A stretch of 64,000 nt of DNA from Clostridia bacterium (GCA_017618055.1 JAFZVB010000014.1:327663-391662); one strand, 5' to 3'. Counted from the stretch's first letter, positions 26,234-36,265 are shown. Notes: generated from the sequence alone by a model not told the origin. Program-made: numbers and translations.

Positions 26234-27967
26234 TTATGGAACTATTTGTGTATATCTCTTATCCAACTTAATGAATAAAAGACAAGCACTTGCAGCAAGG
26301 ATAAGTATAGATGCTATTGCGAGTCCAATATAAACATCGTTTATACCATCTATTAAATAAATATCTCCTACTGGCAATTTAATATAATTGAATACGATTG
26401 CAAATACACCATATCCAACTGCTACAATTATTCCTACGAATAATGCTATTGCTAAATTTTTATTAGCCTTAACCATTTCTCCATCTCCAGATACATTGAA
26501 TGTAGGAGATTTTATGTCTGCCCAAACGGATAGACAGGTTAGAGCCATTGTCATCATTATTGAAATACCCCAAATAGCAAATACATCTGAATAACCTATT
26601 AAAGGTTTCTTTGCTGCTGGTCCGAAAGCAAGTCCAATTGCAAGAGTACTTAAGCAAACAGATATTACTGCAACTATTGAGTAAAGAACGAACTTACTAA
26701 TAACCTGTGTTGAATACTTCATTGGTATAATCTTGGTTAAATAGAATTCACTACCTTCTCTTGAAATTGTAGTTGCTGCGAATGAAACTATCATGGTACT
26801 GAATATGATAATTACAAGTAATGAAAGTCCTGGAACTATCTTTGGTCCAACTGATGCACTACCGAATTCTACGGCTAGGTTGTTACAATAATAAACCATT
26901 ACAGGTGCTGCAACTGCCATAGCCAAATATTGGAATGAATAGTTAAAGGAACGATAAATAAGTAAGAATTCACGTCTTAATGATGCTTCAAATTGAGAAT
27001 GAACGCTCATACGTGTCTTAAGTTTAAATGCTTCCTTAGTTCCTTCTATACCCCAAAGGATTGTCTTGTAATACAACTTAACTGTTACAAAGAAACCAGC
27101 AACGAATAATCCAATAGTTACTAATGCAACATATAAGAAACTAAGCCCTATATCTTTCGTAGATAATCCAGCTAAAATTGTACCAGATAACATATTTGCA
27201 TACCACTTAAATGGATATGCCAAACTACCAAACTTTTTGTAGTTAGCTATCATCTGTGGTGAGAAAATTGATACAGATTCACTTTGGAAGTATCTTAAAA
27301 TCATTCTAATAACTTCCATATATGCAACGAATACACCAACTAATAATACTATAAGTATTATGAGCATTAATAAGTGCTTGTTCTTAAGTTTATTTACTAC
27401 CATCATTACAGGTACTGCAAGAATGTTTGCAAGTGAGAATGGAATTAAACTAATTAAGAATATATCTACTATAACTTCTGCATAATATCCTTTTGTAATA
27501 GTAAATCCGGCAGATCCAGCAACTATACCAAATGATACATAGAAAGGTAATATTAGAATAAAACAAACTGCCACATTGTGTATGAAACAATATATGGATT
27601 TAGATAATAATATTTCTGCAGATGTTACTGGGAACTGCAATAACAATTCGTTATCTCCACTCATGTAAAGATTTTTCATAACAGTAACAATAGAAATAAT
27701 TGTTGCGAGAATCATAGTAATACCAGTAACCATAACTAGCCACTCGTACCCTAATCCACTTCTCTTAACAAATATATTTGTTAATTCATAAATACCGAAG
27801 ACGACAACTCCGTAAATGATTACAGAAAATAGTATATTAAATACCCTGGACACTATATCCTTCGTGGAAATGTCCTTTCTGGAACCAAATCGTCCTCTAA
27901 CATCAAGTCTAATTAATGCTTTTAAACTTGAGGCTGAAATCTTACTTTGTTTCATTTTCTTCGACAT
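26234..27967 (-). CDS. ABC exporter permease (ABC-2-like)
   Basis: 577 residues with about 12-14 hydrophobic segments and two halves of similar pattern. It resembles the putative ABC exporter family of Clostridia (PF16949-like), which pairs with a single ATPase. A hydrophilic loop around residues 320-350 (EGTKEAFKLKTRMSVHSQFEASLRREFLLIYRSF) is a probable coupling region. It overlaps the ATPase gene by 26 bp. The transported substrate is unknown; no peptide precursor gene was seen beside it. Confidence 0.82.
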   Translation of the reverse strand: MSKKMKQSKISASSLKALIRLDVRGRFGSRKDISTKDIVSRVFNILFSVIIYGVVVFGIYELTNIFVKRSGLGYEWLVMVTGITMILATIISIVTVMKNLYMSGDNELLLQFPVTSAEILLSKSIYCFIHNVAVCFILILPFYVSFGIVAGSAGFTITKGYYAEVIVDIFLISLIPFSLANILAVPVMMVVNKLKNKHLLMLIILIVLLVGVFVAYMEVIRMILRYFQSESVSIFSPQMIANYKKFGSLAYPFKWYANMLSGTILAGLSTKDIGLSFLYVALVTIGLFVAGFFVTVKLYYKTILWGIEGTKEAFKLKTRMSVHSQFEASLRREFLLIYRSFNYSFQYLAMAVAAPVMVYYCNNLAVEFGSASVGPKIVPGLSLLVIIIFSTMIVSFAATTISREGSEFYLTKIIPMKYSTQVISKFVLYSIVAVISVCLSTLAIGLAFGPAAKKPLIGYSDVFAIWGISIMMTMALTCLSVWADIKSPTFNVSGDGEMVKANKNLAIALFVGIIVAVGYGVFAIVFNYIKLPVGDIYLIDGINDVYIGLAIASILILAASACLLFIKLDKRYTQIVP

Positions 27968-28766
27968 CTCCTTCGCTCTCGACTACTTCTTCCTTTGGAC
28001 TCTCATCTGCTAACTCTTGAGATGTGTAATCTTTAAATAGTCTTTCTTCATATGTTCCTGTAATCTTGAAGAATCTTTCTTCAAGGTTTTTCTTATTTTC
28101 TTCATTGTCCTTTAAATCAAAGAAGTCTACCATTTCACCTTTATTAACAACTGCACATCTGTCACAAAGTCTCTTAACTAAGTCTAAGTTGTGGCTTGAG
28201 AAGAATACTGCATTGCCTTTTGCAACATGTTGTTTCATTAAAGCAATAATTTCTGCAATAGCTTGTGGATCAAGACCAATCATAGGTTCGTCTAATACCC
28301 ATAACTTTGGTTCATGTACTAATGTAGAAATAATACAAATCTTTTGCTTCATACCATGTGAGTATGATTTGATTTGCTTGTCTTGTGCTTCTTGTAATTT
28401 GAATAATTCGATGTATTGATTGTAAATCTCAACTCTCTTTTCTTTAGAAACTCTGTAGATATCTGCAACATAGTTTACATATTCTCTACCTGTGAGCTTT
28501 TCATAAACAGAGTGATTATCTGGGACATAACCCATTTCTAACTTTGCACCAATTGGATCCTTTACGATATCATGACCACAAACTTCAATTGTGCCACTAT
28601 CAAAAGGAAGAATACCAGTTAAACATTTAATTGTTGTAGATTTACCAGCACCATTTTGTCCTAAGAAACCAAAAATCTCGCCAGCCTTAACTTCGAATGA
28701 TATGTCCTTAACAGAATATCTGTCACTCTTTGGATACTTTTTTGTCAATCCTTCAACTTTTAACAT
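27942..28766 (-). CDS. ABC transporter ATP-binding protein
   Basis: 274 residues. Walker A GQNGAGKSTTIKC, Q-loop YVPDNHSVYEKLTGREYV, signature YSHGMKQKI (an atypical LSGGQ in which the first Leu-Ser-Gly are replaced by Tyr-Ser-His, as in many ABC-2 exporters), Walker B LWVLDEPMIGLDP and the H-loop SSHNLDLV. A 45-residue acidic C-terminal tail (ADESPKEEVVESEGDVEENET) is unusual. It is the first gene of the exporter/surface protein/patatin operon. Confidence 0.93.
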   Translation of the reverse strand: MLKVEGLTKKYPKSDRYSVKDISFEVKAGEIFGFLGQNGAGKSTTIKCLTGILPFDSGTIEVCGHDIVKDPIGAKLEMGYVPDNHSVYEKLTGREYVNYVADIYRVSKEKRVEIYNQYIELFKLQEAQDKQIKSYSHGMKQKICIISTLVHEPKLWVLDEPMIGLDPQAIAEIIALMKQHVAKGNAVFFSSHNLDLVKRLCDRCAVVNKGEMVDFFDLKDNEENKKNLEERFFKITGTYEERLFKDYTSQELADESPKEEVVESEGDVEENETK

Positions 28767-29082
28767 AACCCTTTTCTCCTACTTTCTACAAAAATAAAAG
28801 ACACCAACATAAGCTTTAATAAACTTTGCTGCTATCTTAAATATTGTATTGTTTATTTATATAACCTATTTTTTTCATATTCATTACATATTAACTTTAA
28901 TTTTATAAAATTAATACTCGTGATATTATACCCAATATGTTGTGGTATGTCAACTTTTCTAAACACAATTGAAATTATGTAAATATTTTTTCTTTTCCCT
29001 TGTAATTTATTGCCATAATTATGTAAGTTTTTCGTTATTCTAAACGGCTTAATTATACGATTTTTATGCATTTTTCATACAC

Positions 29083-29104
29083 TTTTGGGCAAAATTGCCC
29101 AAAA
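29083..29104 (+). repeat. Perfect palindrome upstream of the antiporter promoter
   Basis: TTTTGGGCAA and TTGCCCAAAA separated by 2 nt, 29 bp upstream of the -35 box. It could be an activator or repressor site, or a terminator in either orientation because both arms end in a run of A or T. Confidence 0.55.
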
Positions 29105-29132
29105 AATTGTATATTTTTTATGCTACTTATAA

Positions 29133-29161
29133 TTGACTTTTTATTTTTATAAGACTAAAAT
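29133..29161 (+). promoter_or_regulatory. Sigma-A promoter of the antiporter-MATE operon
   Basis: TTGACT (29133-29138), 17-nt spacer, TAAAAT (29156-29161). Leader of about 18 nt with AGAGGT as ribosome-binding site. Confidence 0.7.
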
Positions 29162-29185
29162 ACCATACGCAAAAGAGGTAAAATT

Positions 29186-30487
29186 ATGGAAATTTTCGAG
29201 TTATTATTACCATTAGCATTAGTCATAGCATTTTCAAAGGTGCTTGCTATATTCTGTAGAAAAATAGGTCTCCCAGAAGTAGTTGGAATGTTAGTTGCCG
29301 GCATACTTTTAGGACTAATTATTCTTATTCCAGGACAAAAGATTTTCGTTGGTGGTGAAAATGGCTCTCTTGCTGGTCTCTCGTTCATTGCAGAGATTGG
29401 TGTTATTCTCATTATGTTCACCGCTGGACTTGAAACAGATCTTAAGTTATTCAAGAAAGTTGGTATCCCATCTGTAGTTATTACAACTCTTGGTGTTATC
29501 ACCCCTCTTGGACTTGGTTTTGTAGTAGCTTGTGCATTTAACCCAGTTGGAGGTTTTGCAGACTTAGGAAACCATGAAGTTCTTTTAAGCAATATCTTCT
29601 ACGGATGTATTCTTTGTGCTACATCAGTTTCACTAACCGTTGCAGTATTAAAAGAAATGGGCAAACTTCAAACAAAAGTTGGTGCTTCTGTTCTAGCCGC
29701 TGCAATCCTAGACGATATTATTGCAATCGTTATTATCTCCATAGTTCTCTCCATTAAAGAAAATGGAGCCGTATCTGCTGGAGAAATAGCAAAGTCTATT
29801 GGAATGATCTTTGCATTCTTTATTTCTGCATTTGTTATTGGTTGTATTGCTCTTTACATATTACTAAGAATTAGTAAAAAGCCTATGCACAGAATACCAA
29901 TCTTTGCAGTTGCAATATGCTTCTTCTATTCATACGCTGCACAAAAGTGGTTTGGTGTTGCAGACATCACAGGTGCTTATGTTGCTGGATTAGTTTTATC
30001 TATGGCAAAATATGCTCCTTATATAGATGAAAAATTGGAGATTTCCTCATACCTAATATTTGAACCAGTATTCTTTGCCAACATTGGTATATCTATGATA
30101 TCTAGACTTTCTTCCACCTCTACAACATTTGATAACACTTGGGTTGTATTTGGTATAGTATTTGTACTTGTTGCTTTAGCAAGTAAGGTTGTTGGATGTG
30201 GTGCTGGTGCTCTTATGTTTAGATATGGAATCAGAGACAGTTATAGAGTTGGTATTGGTATGATGGCTAGAGCTGAAGTTGTTCTAGTTTGTGCGAATAT
30301 GGGAATACAAGATGGTCTTGTAAGCGTTAATATAATGCCTTTCGTTATCATCTTAATTATCGTTTCCTCTATGCTCGTTCCTGCTTTGCTTAAATTCTCA
30401 TACAGACATGAAGTATCTGCGAAACTATTACCAAGAATACCAGATGACTTCTCACTTAATACTAATAATACGGACTACATGCAATGA
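29186..30487 (+). CDS. Cation:proton antiporter (CPA2 / Na+/H+ exchanger family)
   Basis: 433 residues with 12-13 hydrophobic segments and the motif pattern of the KefB/NapA group: FTAGLETDLKLFKKVG, then DDIIAIVIISIVLS with the paired acidic transport residues (LDDIIA) and GMMARAEVVLVCANMG. No C-terminal TrkA/RCK domain, so it is the short form. It would exchange Na+ or K+ for H+ across the membrane. Overlaps the next gene by 4 bp. Confidence 0.88.
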   Translation: MEIFELLLPLALVIAFSKVLAIFCRKIGLPEVVGMLVAGILLGLIILIPGQKIFVGGENGSLAGLSFIAEIGVILIMFTAGLETDLKLFKKVGIPSVVITTLGVITPLGLGFVVACAFNPVGGFADLGNHEVLLSNIFYGCILCATSVSLTVAVLKEMGKLQTKVGASVLAAAILDDIIAIVIISIVLSIKENGAVSAGEIAKSIGMIFAFFISAFVIGCIALYILLRISKKPMHRIPIFAVAICFFYSYAAQKWFGVADITGAYVAGLVLSMAKYAPYIDEKLEISSYLIFEPVFFANIGISMISRLSSTSTTFDNTWVVFGIVFVLVALASKVVGCGAGALMFRYGIRDSYRVGIGMMARAEVVLVCANMGIQDGLVSVNIMPFVIILIIVSSMLVPALLKFSYRHEVSAKLLPRIPDDFSLNTNNTDYMQ

Positions 30488-32001
30488 AGAACACAAACTC
30501 ACTATATTCAGACAGATTAGGAACAGTTCCAGTTGGAAGACTTATCTTAAAGATGAGCGGTCCTGCTATCTTCTCTATGTTAGTACAAGCAATGTACAAT
30601 ATTGTAGATAGTATTTTCATTGGTGCTTTTGATGCCACTAATGGTGTTTTGGCTCTTTCATATGCTCTTCCTATGCAACTTCTAGTTACCGCATTTGCAA
30701 TTGGTTTTGCTGTTGGTACTGGATCTGTTATTTCTAGAAAACTTGGTGAAAGAAGACGTGAAGAAGCATCTCTTGCTGCACAGACTGGATTACTCCTTTC
30801 TATATTCATGGGCTTAGTGTTCTTAGTTGTTGGATATTTCGTATCTCACGCATTCATACAAACATATACCTCCTCTGCTGCTGCACAAACAGATATAGCA
30901 GACTGGGATTTAGTTGCAGAATATGGCGGTTCATATTTAACAATATGTACTTGCTGTTCTATGGGTATCATTGTTGAGATTATGCTTAATAGAATCTTAC
31001 AATCTATAGGCAATATGATTATCCCAATGATTACACAACTTGTTGGTGCTATAACAAACATAATCCTAGACCCAATACTCATTCTCCCATTTGGAGCAAA
31101 TCTAGGGGCTACTGGAGCTGCTATAGCAACTGTTGCAGGACAATGGCTAGCATTATTCATTCCTGTGCTTGTAATCGCTTTCAGAAAGTGGGATATAAGA
31201 ATATTCTTTGATAAGCACTTTAGACTTAAATGGCATATACTCAAACAAATACTTGTTGTTGGACTTCCATCTGTAATACTTAACGCAATTGGATCTTTAA
31301 TGTATATGCTTGCAAACTTTATTTTAAATGCATTCCAAAATGCAGTATGGGCATTTGGTATTTACTTCAAATTACAATCCTTTGTATTTATGCCTGTATT
31401 CGGTTTAAACCAAGGCGTTATGCCTATTATGGGATACAACTGGGGTGCGAACAACAGAACAAGGTTCTACGAGGCATTTGGAAAATCCATGCTTATGGCA
31501 ATGGGATATATGACATTTGGACTTATAATCTTCCACACTTTACCAGAATACATTGTTATGCTCTTCTCACCAGATACTGCAGAAAAAGCAATGGCAGGCG
31601 TAGAGGCACTAAGACTATGTTCTATTCCATTTATAAGTGCTGCTGTTTCCGTTATTCTTATTGCTATGTTTAACTCAATTGGACACGGCACAAAAGCGAT
31701 GTCTATTTCCATACTTAGACAAATAGTTATTTTAATTCCTGTTGGATACTTATTATCTAACTACACCTCTCTTGGAGTTACAGGATTCTGGCTCGCATTC
31801 ACCATAGGTGAAGTTGTAACAATGTTGACATTCTTCCCTATTGGTATAGTAACTATGAGAAAGGGATTTATTAAGAAGAATCTCGAGTACGAGAAAAACA
31901 TATCCAACATCTCAGATGCAGAGTTACTTAAATACTTTGATAGCCAAGACAGACACGCAAGAAAACATCATAAAACAGTTAACTGGGAAGAAATGGCATA
32001 A
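30484..32001 (+). CDS. MATE family efflux transporter
   Basis: 505 residues, 12 predicted helices in two homologous halves. LGTVPVGRLILKMSGPAIFSMLVQAMYNIVDSIFIG at the start and the second-half repeat LKQILVVGLPSVILNAIGSLMYML, FGLNQGVMPIMGYNWGA. MATE transporters export cationic compounds using Na+ or H+ gradients. The substrate is unknown. Translation is coupled to the antiporter upstream (ATGCAATGA). A terminator follows. Confidence 0.93.
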   Translation: MKNTNSLYSDRLGTVPVGRLILKMSGPAIFSMLVQAMYNIVDSIFIGAFDATNGVLALSYALPMQLLVTAFAIGFAVGTGSVISRKLGERRREEASLAAQTGLLLSIFMGLVFLVVGYFVSHAFIQTYTSSAAAQTDIADWDLVAEYGGSYLTICTCCSMGIIVEIMLNRILQSIGNMIIPMITQLVGAITNIILDPILILPFGANLGATGAAIATVAGQWLALFIPVLVIAFRKWDIRIFFDKHFRLKWHILKQILVVGLPSVILNAIGSLMYMLANFILNAFQNAVWAFGIYFKLQSFVFMPVFGLNQGVMPIMGYNWGANNRTRFYEAFGKSMLMAMGYMTFGLIIFHTLPEYIVMLFSPDTAEKAMAGVEALRLCSIPFISAAVSVILIAMFNSIGHGTKAMSISILRQIVILIPVGYLLSNYTSLGVTGFWLAFTIGEVVTMLTFFPIGIVTMRKGFIKKNLEYEKNISNISDAELLKYFDSQDRHARKHHKTVNWEEMA

Positions 32002-32005
32002 AAAA

Positions 32006-32043
32006 TAAGAGGCTACATCTCTGCAACCTCTTAGATCACTTCT
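32006..32043 (+). terminator. Terminator after the MATE gene
   Basis: TAAGAGG (32006-32012) pairs perfectly with CCTCTTA (32027-32033) around a 14-nt loop, followed by a T-rich stretch (CTTCTTTTTCTTT). It probably also serves the convergent gpmI gene. Confidence 0.6.
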
Positions 32044-32053
32044 TTTTCTTTAA

Positions 32054-33589
32054 TTATTTAATTAAAGATCTTCCTGTCATTTCTGGTGGTTGTGGAATAT
32101 CCATCATTTCAAGAAGTGTTGGTGAAAGGTCACAAAGTTTGCCACCTTCATCTAATTTCTTTCCTTCTTTATAACCAACCATAATTAATGGTACAGGATT
32201 TGTTGTGTGAGCTGTAAATGGTTTTCCATCTTTATCTCTCATCTTGTCTGCATTTCCGTGGTCTGCCGTGATTAAGCAATTTCCACCTTGTGCAAGAATA
32301 GCATCCACTACCTTTCCTACACATTCATCAACCGTCTTAACGGCCTTAACTGCTGCTTCGAAAACACCAGTATGTCCAACCATGTCACAGTTTGCAAAGT
32401 TGAGGATCATGAGGTCATATTTGCCAGAATTGATTTCTTCTACTGCTTTAGCAGTAACTTCGTATGCACTCATCTCTGGTTGTAAATCATATGTTGCTAC
32501 CTTTGGAGATGGAATTAAGTATCTATCTTCATTTGGATTTGGAGTCTCTACACCACCATTAAAGAAGAATGTTACGTGTGCATATTTCTCTGTTTCTGCA
32601 ATACGGAATTGATTTAATCCGAGTTTGGAAATGTATTCACCTAATGTATTAACAAGATTTCTTGGTTTGAATGCTATTTGTACATGTTTGAATGAATCAT
32701 CATAACGTGTGAAGCAAACATAGTCTAAGTTTAGATATCCAGTTCTTCTCTCAAATGAGTTAAAATCTGGTTCTGTTAATGCTCTTGTCATCTCTCTTGC
32801 TCTGTCTGGTCTGAAGTTGTAGAAAATTACACTGTCTCCTTCCTCGATCTTGGCAATAGGTTCACCTTTCTTATCTACAATAACAATTGGTTCAACGAAC
32901 TCGTCTGTTACACCATTCTCATAGCTAACTTCAACGGATTCTGCTGCATTAGTAGACTTAATACCAATACCTTCTGTAAGAAGACGATATGCTCTCTCTA
33001 CTCTCTCCCAACGGTTATCTCTATCCATTGCATAGTAACGTCCAACAACAGATGCAATAGTTCCAATACCTTCAACATTTAACCATCTTTGAAGTTCATC
33101 AATAATATCTGCTGCACTCTTTGGAGGCAAATCTCTTCCATCTAAGAAACAATGAATGTAAACGTCATCTAAATCGTTTCTCTTTGCCATTTCAACAAGT
33201 GCGTGTAAATGGTCTATATAACTATGAACACCACCAGGTCCGAGAAGTCCCATTAAATGGACTTTCTTCTTTTGTCCAACTGCATGACGCATTGCTTCAA
33301 GAAGTACATCATTCTCAAAGAACTCACCTGTTTCAATTTGTCTAGAAATTTCAGTTAAGTCTTGATATACAACTCTTCCTGCTCCAATGTTTAAATGACC
33401 AACTTCAGAATTGCCCATTTGTCCATCTGGAAGACCTACATCTAATCCACTTGCACCAATTTGTGTATTTGGATATTTGAATTTAAGTCTATCCAAAACT
33501 GGAGTTCCTGCTGTAGTAACAGCATTATCTGGACCTGGCTTGTCATAGCCAAATCCATCCATAATAATTAATCCTGTAATTTTTTTCAT
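32054..33589 (-). CDS. gpmI: 2,3-bisphosphoglycerate-independent phosphoglycerate mutase
   Basis: 511 residues. LIIMDGFGYDKPGPDNAV with the first metal Asp, GNSEVGHLNIGAGR with the phospho-Ser, GPGGVHSYIDHL and TADHGNADKM for the second metal site, all intact. It interconverts 3- and 2-phosphoglycerate with Mn. I chose the ATG at 33589, 1 nt after the tpiA stop, over a TTG at 33604 that would overlap tpiA. It ends the glycolytic operon pgk-tpiA-gpmI. Confidence 0.97.
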   Translation of the reverse strand: MKKITGLIIMDGFGYDKPGPDNAVTTAGTPVLDRLKFKYPNTQIGASGLDVGLPDGQMGNSEVGHLNIGAGRVVYQDLTEISRQIETGEFFENDVLLEAMRHAVGQKKKVHLMGLLGPGGVHSYIDHLHALVEMAKRNDLDDVYIHCFLDGRDLPPKSAADIIDELQRWLNVEGIGTIASVVGRYYAMDRDNRWERVERAYRLLTEGIGIKSTNAAESVEVSYENGVTDEFVEPIVIVDKKGEPIAKIEEGDSVIFYNFRPDRAREMTRALTEPDFNSFERRTGYLNLDYVCFTRYDDSFKHVQIAFKPRNLVNTLGEYISKLGLNQFRIAETEKYAHVTFFFNGGVETPNPNEDRYLIPSPKVATYDLQPEMSAYEVTAKAVEEINSGKYDLMILNFANCDMVGHTGVFEAAVKAVKTVDECVGKVVDAILAQGGNCLITADHGNADKMRDKDGKPFTAHTTNPVPLIMVGYKEGKKLDEGGKLCDLSPTLLEMMDIPQPPEMTGRSLIK

Positions 33590-33590
33590 A

Positions 33591-34340
33591 TTAATATTTA
33601 ACAACCTTTGAGAAATCCTCTGCCTTTAAGGATGCACCACCAATGAGTCCACCATCAATGTCTGGTTGAGCCATTAATCCTGCAACATTCTTTGGGTTCA
33701 TACTGCCACCATATTGGATACGGAGACGGTTTGCGAATTTTCTGCCATATAAATGAGCAATCATTCCACGGATGTTCTTAATTGTTTCTTGTGCTTGTTC
33801 ATCTGTTGCTGTTCTTCCTGTTCCAATTGCCCATACTGGTTCGTATGCTACAACGATCTTCTTTGCATCTTCTTCTGGAATGTCTGCAAATGCACCATTG
33901 ATTTGTTTACGAACTACAGCCTTTGTACGGTTCTTTTCACGTTGTTCAAGAGTTTCTCCAACACAGACAATAGGAATTAAACCTGCTGCCAATGCTGCCT
34001 TTGTACGCATATTTACGGATGCATCTGTCTCGCCGAAATATTGTCTTCTTTCAGAGTGTCCAATAATTACATATTCAACACCAAGTTCAACTAACATTTT
34101 TGCTGAGATTTCGCCTGTGAATGCACCTTTTTCTGCCCAGTGAACGTTCTCTGCACCAACTTTAATGTTTGTGCCTTTTGTGAGTTCTACTGCTTTTGCG
34201 AGATCTGTATATGGTGTACAGATAACTACATCACATTTTGCATCTGCTACTAATGGAATTAAATCTTTTACAAGAGCTTCTGTTTCTGCTATTGTGTTGT
34301 TCATTTTCCAGTTTCCTGCGATAATTGGTTTTCTTAACAT
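33591..34340 (-). CDS. tpiA: Triosephosphate isomerase
   Basis: 249 residues. Lys in GNWKMN, electrophile His in IGHSERRQYF, catalytic Glu in AYEPVWAIGTG and the phosphate loop YGGSMNPKN are all present. The ATG at 34340 is chosen because AAGGAG lies 8 nt upstream and the protein then starts MLRKPIIAGNWKM like other TPIs; an in-frame start at 34427 would read through the intercistronic hairpin. Confidence 0.97.
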   Translation of the reverse strand: MLRKPIIAGNWKMNNTIAETEALVKDLIPLVADAKCDVVICTPYTDLAKAVELTKGTNIKVGAENVHWAEKGAFTGEISAKMLVELGVEYVIIGHSERRQYFGETDASVNMRTKAALAAGLIPIVCVGETLEQREKNRTKAVVRKQINGAFADIPEEDAKKIVVAYEPVWAIGTGRTATDEQAQETIKNIRGMIAHLYGRKFANRLRIQYGGSMNPKNVAGLMAQPDIDGGLIGGASLKAEDFSKVVKY

Positions 34341-34366
34341 AATTTTATTCTCCTTATAATAAGTTA

Positions 34367-34390
34367 TCCGCCACCCCAAAGGGCAACGGA
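34367..34390 (-). repeat. Intercistronic hairpin between pgk and tpiA
   Basis: Arms 34390-34381 and 34376-34367 pair over 10 positions with three G-U pairs and a 4-nt loop. There is no T-run on the minus strand, so it is an mRNA stem (processing or stability) rather than a terminator. Confidence 0.6.
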
Positions 34391-34408
34391 CACTTTTAGT
34401 TATTTTTC

Positions 34409-35713
34409 TTATTTGTCGTTTAAGCAATCGATACCTGGGAGTACTTTACCCTCTAAGAATTCGAGAGATGCGCCACCACCTGTTGAAATGTGTGACATCT
34501 TATCTGCAAATCCCATTTGGATAACTGCTGCTGCACTGTCTCCACCACCGATAATTGTTGTTGCACCACTATTTTCTGCAAGAGCTGCTGCTATTGCTTT
34601 TGTACCTACTGCAAATCTTTCCATTTCGAATACACCCATTGGTCCGTTCCAAACGATTGTCTTTGCTTTAGCAATTTCTGCCTTGAAGAGTTCAATTGTC
34701 TTTGGTCCGATGTCTAATCCTTCCCAACCATCTGGGATGCTTCCTTCTACAACTTGTGTATTTGCATCATTTGAGAAGTTGTCTGCAATAACTGTATCTA
34801 CTGGCAATAAGAGTTTAACACCCTTCTTCTTTGCTTCTTCCATTAAACCTTTTGCAAGTTCAACTTTATCTTCTTCGAGTAAGCTGTTTCCAACTGTTTG
34901 ACCCATTGCAACTTTGAATGTATATGCCATACCACCACCGATGATAAGAGCATCACATTTATTTAATAAGCTTTCGATAACGCCAATCTTGTCTGATACT
35001 TTAGCACCACCAAGAATTGCTACGAATGGACGTACTGGACGATTTACTGCTTCGTCTAAGAATTTGATTTCTTTTTCAATAAGGAATCCACTTACTGCTA
35101 CTGGAGCATATCCATATAATGCAATACCAGCTGTTGTTGCATGTGCACGGTGTGCTGTTCCGAATGCATCATTTACATATACATCACAGAAAGCTGCAAG
35201 TTTCTTGCAAAGTGCTTCATCATTCTTTTCTTCGCCTTTTTCAAAACGAGTATTTTCAAGAAGAACGATATCTCCATCATTTAATGCTGCAACCTTTGCT
35301 TGTGCATCTTCACCAACTAAATCTTTTGCGAATGTAACTTTCTTGTCTGGAAGTAGTTCTGCAAGTCTCTTTGCAACTGGAGCAAGAGTGAATTTAACTG
35401 GATCATTCTTGAGTGCTTTCTCAATATATGCCTTTGTTGCTGCTTCTCTTTCTTCTTCTGGGAGTGCTTCAACTGCTTTCTTCTCTTTCTTTGAAAGTCC
35501 AAATCCTGGAGTAAAGATATTGTGTGGTTTACCAAGGTGTGAACAAAGAATTAACTTTGCACCAGCATCTGATAAGTACTTAATTGTTGGGAGTGCTCCT
35601 TGGATACGATTCTCATCTGTGATAACACCATCTTGCATTGGAACGTTGAAGTCTACACGACACAACACTTTTTTGCCTTTAACATCAATGTCTCTGATTG
35701 TTTTTTTGCTCAT
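34409..35713 (-). CDS. pgk: Phosphoglycerate kinase
   Basis: 434 residues, about 40 longer than typical PGK because of an insertion around residues 70-100 ([36 protein letters not shown]). Signature [16 protein letters not shown] at residue 15, AHASTVGIA-like [28 protein letters not shown] and the C-terminal [34 protein letters not shown] are all present. It makes ATP from 1,3-bisphosphoglycerate. AAAGGAG before the ATG. First gene of the glycolytic operon; no gap gene is in the window. Confidence 0.97.
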   Translation of the reverse strand: MSKKTIRDIDVKGKKVLCRVDFNVPMQDGVITDENRIQGALPTIKYLSDAGAKLILCSHLGKPHNIFTPGFGLSKKEKKAVEALPEEEREAATKAYIEKALKNDPVKFTLAPVAKRLAELLPDKKVTFAKDLVGEDAQAKVAALNDGDIVLLENTRFEKGEEKNDEALCKKLAAFCDVYVNDAFGTAHRAHATTAGIALYGYAPVAVSGFLIEKEIKFLDEAVNRPVRPFVAILGGAKVSDKIGVIESLLNKCDALIIGGGMAYTFKVAMGQTVGNSLLEEDKVELAKGLMEEAKKKGVKLLLPVDTVIADNFSNDANTQVVEGSIPDGWEGLDIGPKTIELFKAEIAKAKTIVWNGPMGVFEMERFAVGTKAIAAALAENSGATTIIGGGDSAAAVIQMGFADKMSHISTGGGASLEFLEGKVLPGIDCLNDK

Positions 35714-35800
35714 AAATTTATGCTCCTTTAAAAATATTAATTTTTATTTGCTAACAAAAATTATACCACAATGCAGTGCTACAAGTAAACACCGAATATT

Positions 35801-36265
35801 TTAATTATGATTTTTTAATAAGAAATCATACAATTTTGTACACCCAAGCATAATATCTTCAAATGCTTTATCAAAATTTCTAGAGTACCATGGATCTTCT
35901 ACATCTCTGCTTAGTCCAGCATAGGCAAGCAATTTGTGCACCTTACCATATACATCTTCTGAGATTATTTTGTTTATACCATATAGATTCCAATCATCCA
36001 TATAGATAAGATAGTCAAAGTTTTCATATTCGCTTTTAGAAAGTCTTTGAGCATATTTATTAGTATCAAAAGGAATGCCACGTCTGTTTAATACTTCTTT
36101 GGCTGCATAATAGATACCATTTCCAAGTTCTTCTGAAGATGTTGCTCTGGATTCTACTACAAACATATCATCTTTTTCGTTCTTTTTAACTATATCCTTA
36201 AAAATGAACTCCGCCATAGGAGATCTACATATATTTCCGTGACAAATAAATAATACTTTAATCAT
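35801..36265 (-). CDS. Low-molecular-weight protein-tyrosine phosphatase
   Basis: 154 residues. The P-loop LFICHGNICRSPMAEFIF (Cys8, Arg14, Ser15) and the late Asp in VEDPWYSRNFDKAFEDI make a complete LMW-PTP active site. It dephosphorylates tyrosine or, in some Bacillota, arginine residues; the target is unknown. It overlaps trmL by 4 bp and is the last gene of the mazG-dus-trmL operon. Confidence 0.92.
   Translation of the reverse strand: MIKVLFICHGNICRSPMAEFIFKDIVKKNEKDDMFVVESRATSSEELGNGIYYAAKEVLNRRGIPFDTNKYAQRLSKSEYENFDYLIYMDDWNLYGINKIISEDVYGKVHKLLAYAGLSRDVEDPWYSRNFDKAFEDIMLGCTKLYDFLLKNHN

Larger units (their letters stand above)
28767..29185 (+). other. AT-rich divergent intergenic region, 419 bp, with a palindrome and a promoter
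   Basis: No convincing gene. It holds the leader of the ABC exporter operon on the minus strand, a perfect 10-bp palindrome at 29083-29104, two near-copies of TTTTTATGC (29061, 29116), and a good promoter for the antiporter. A 72-codon open frame on the minus strand (28853-29071) has no ribosome-binding site and looks spurious. Confidence 0.6.

Noticed and set aside
28853-29071. 72-codon open frame on the minus strand in the 28.8-29.2 kb gap
   Set aside because: No ribosome-binding site, skewed composition and no similarity to any family I know; it lies in promoter DNA.
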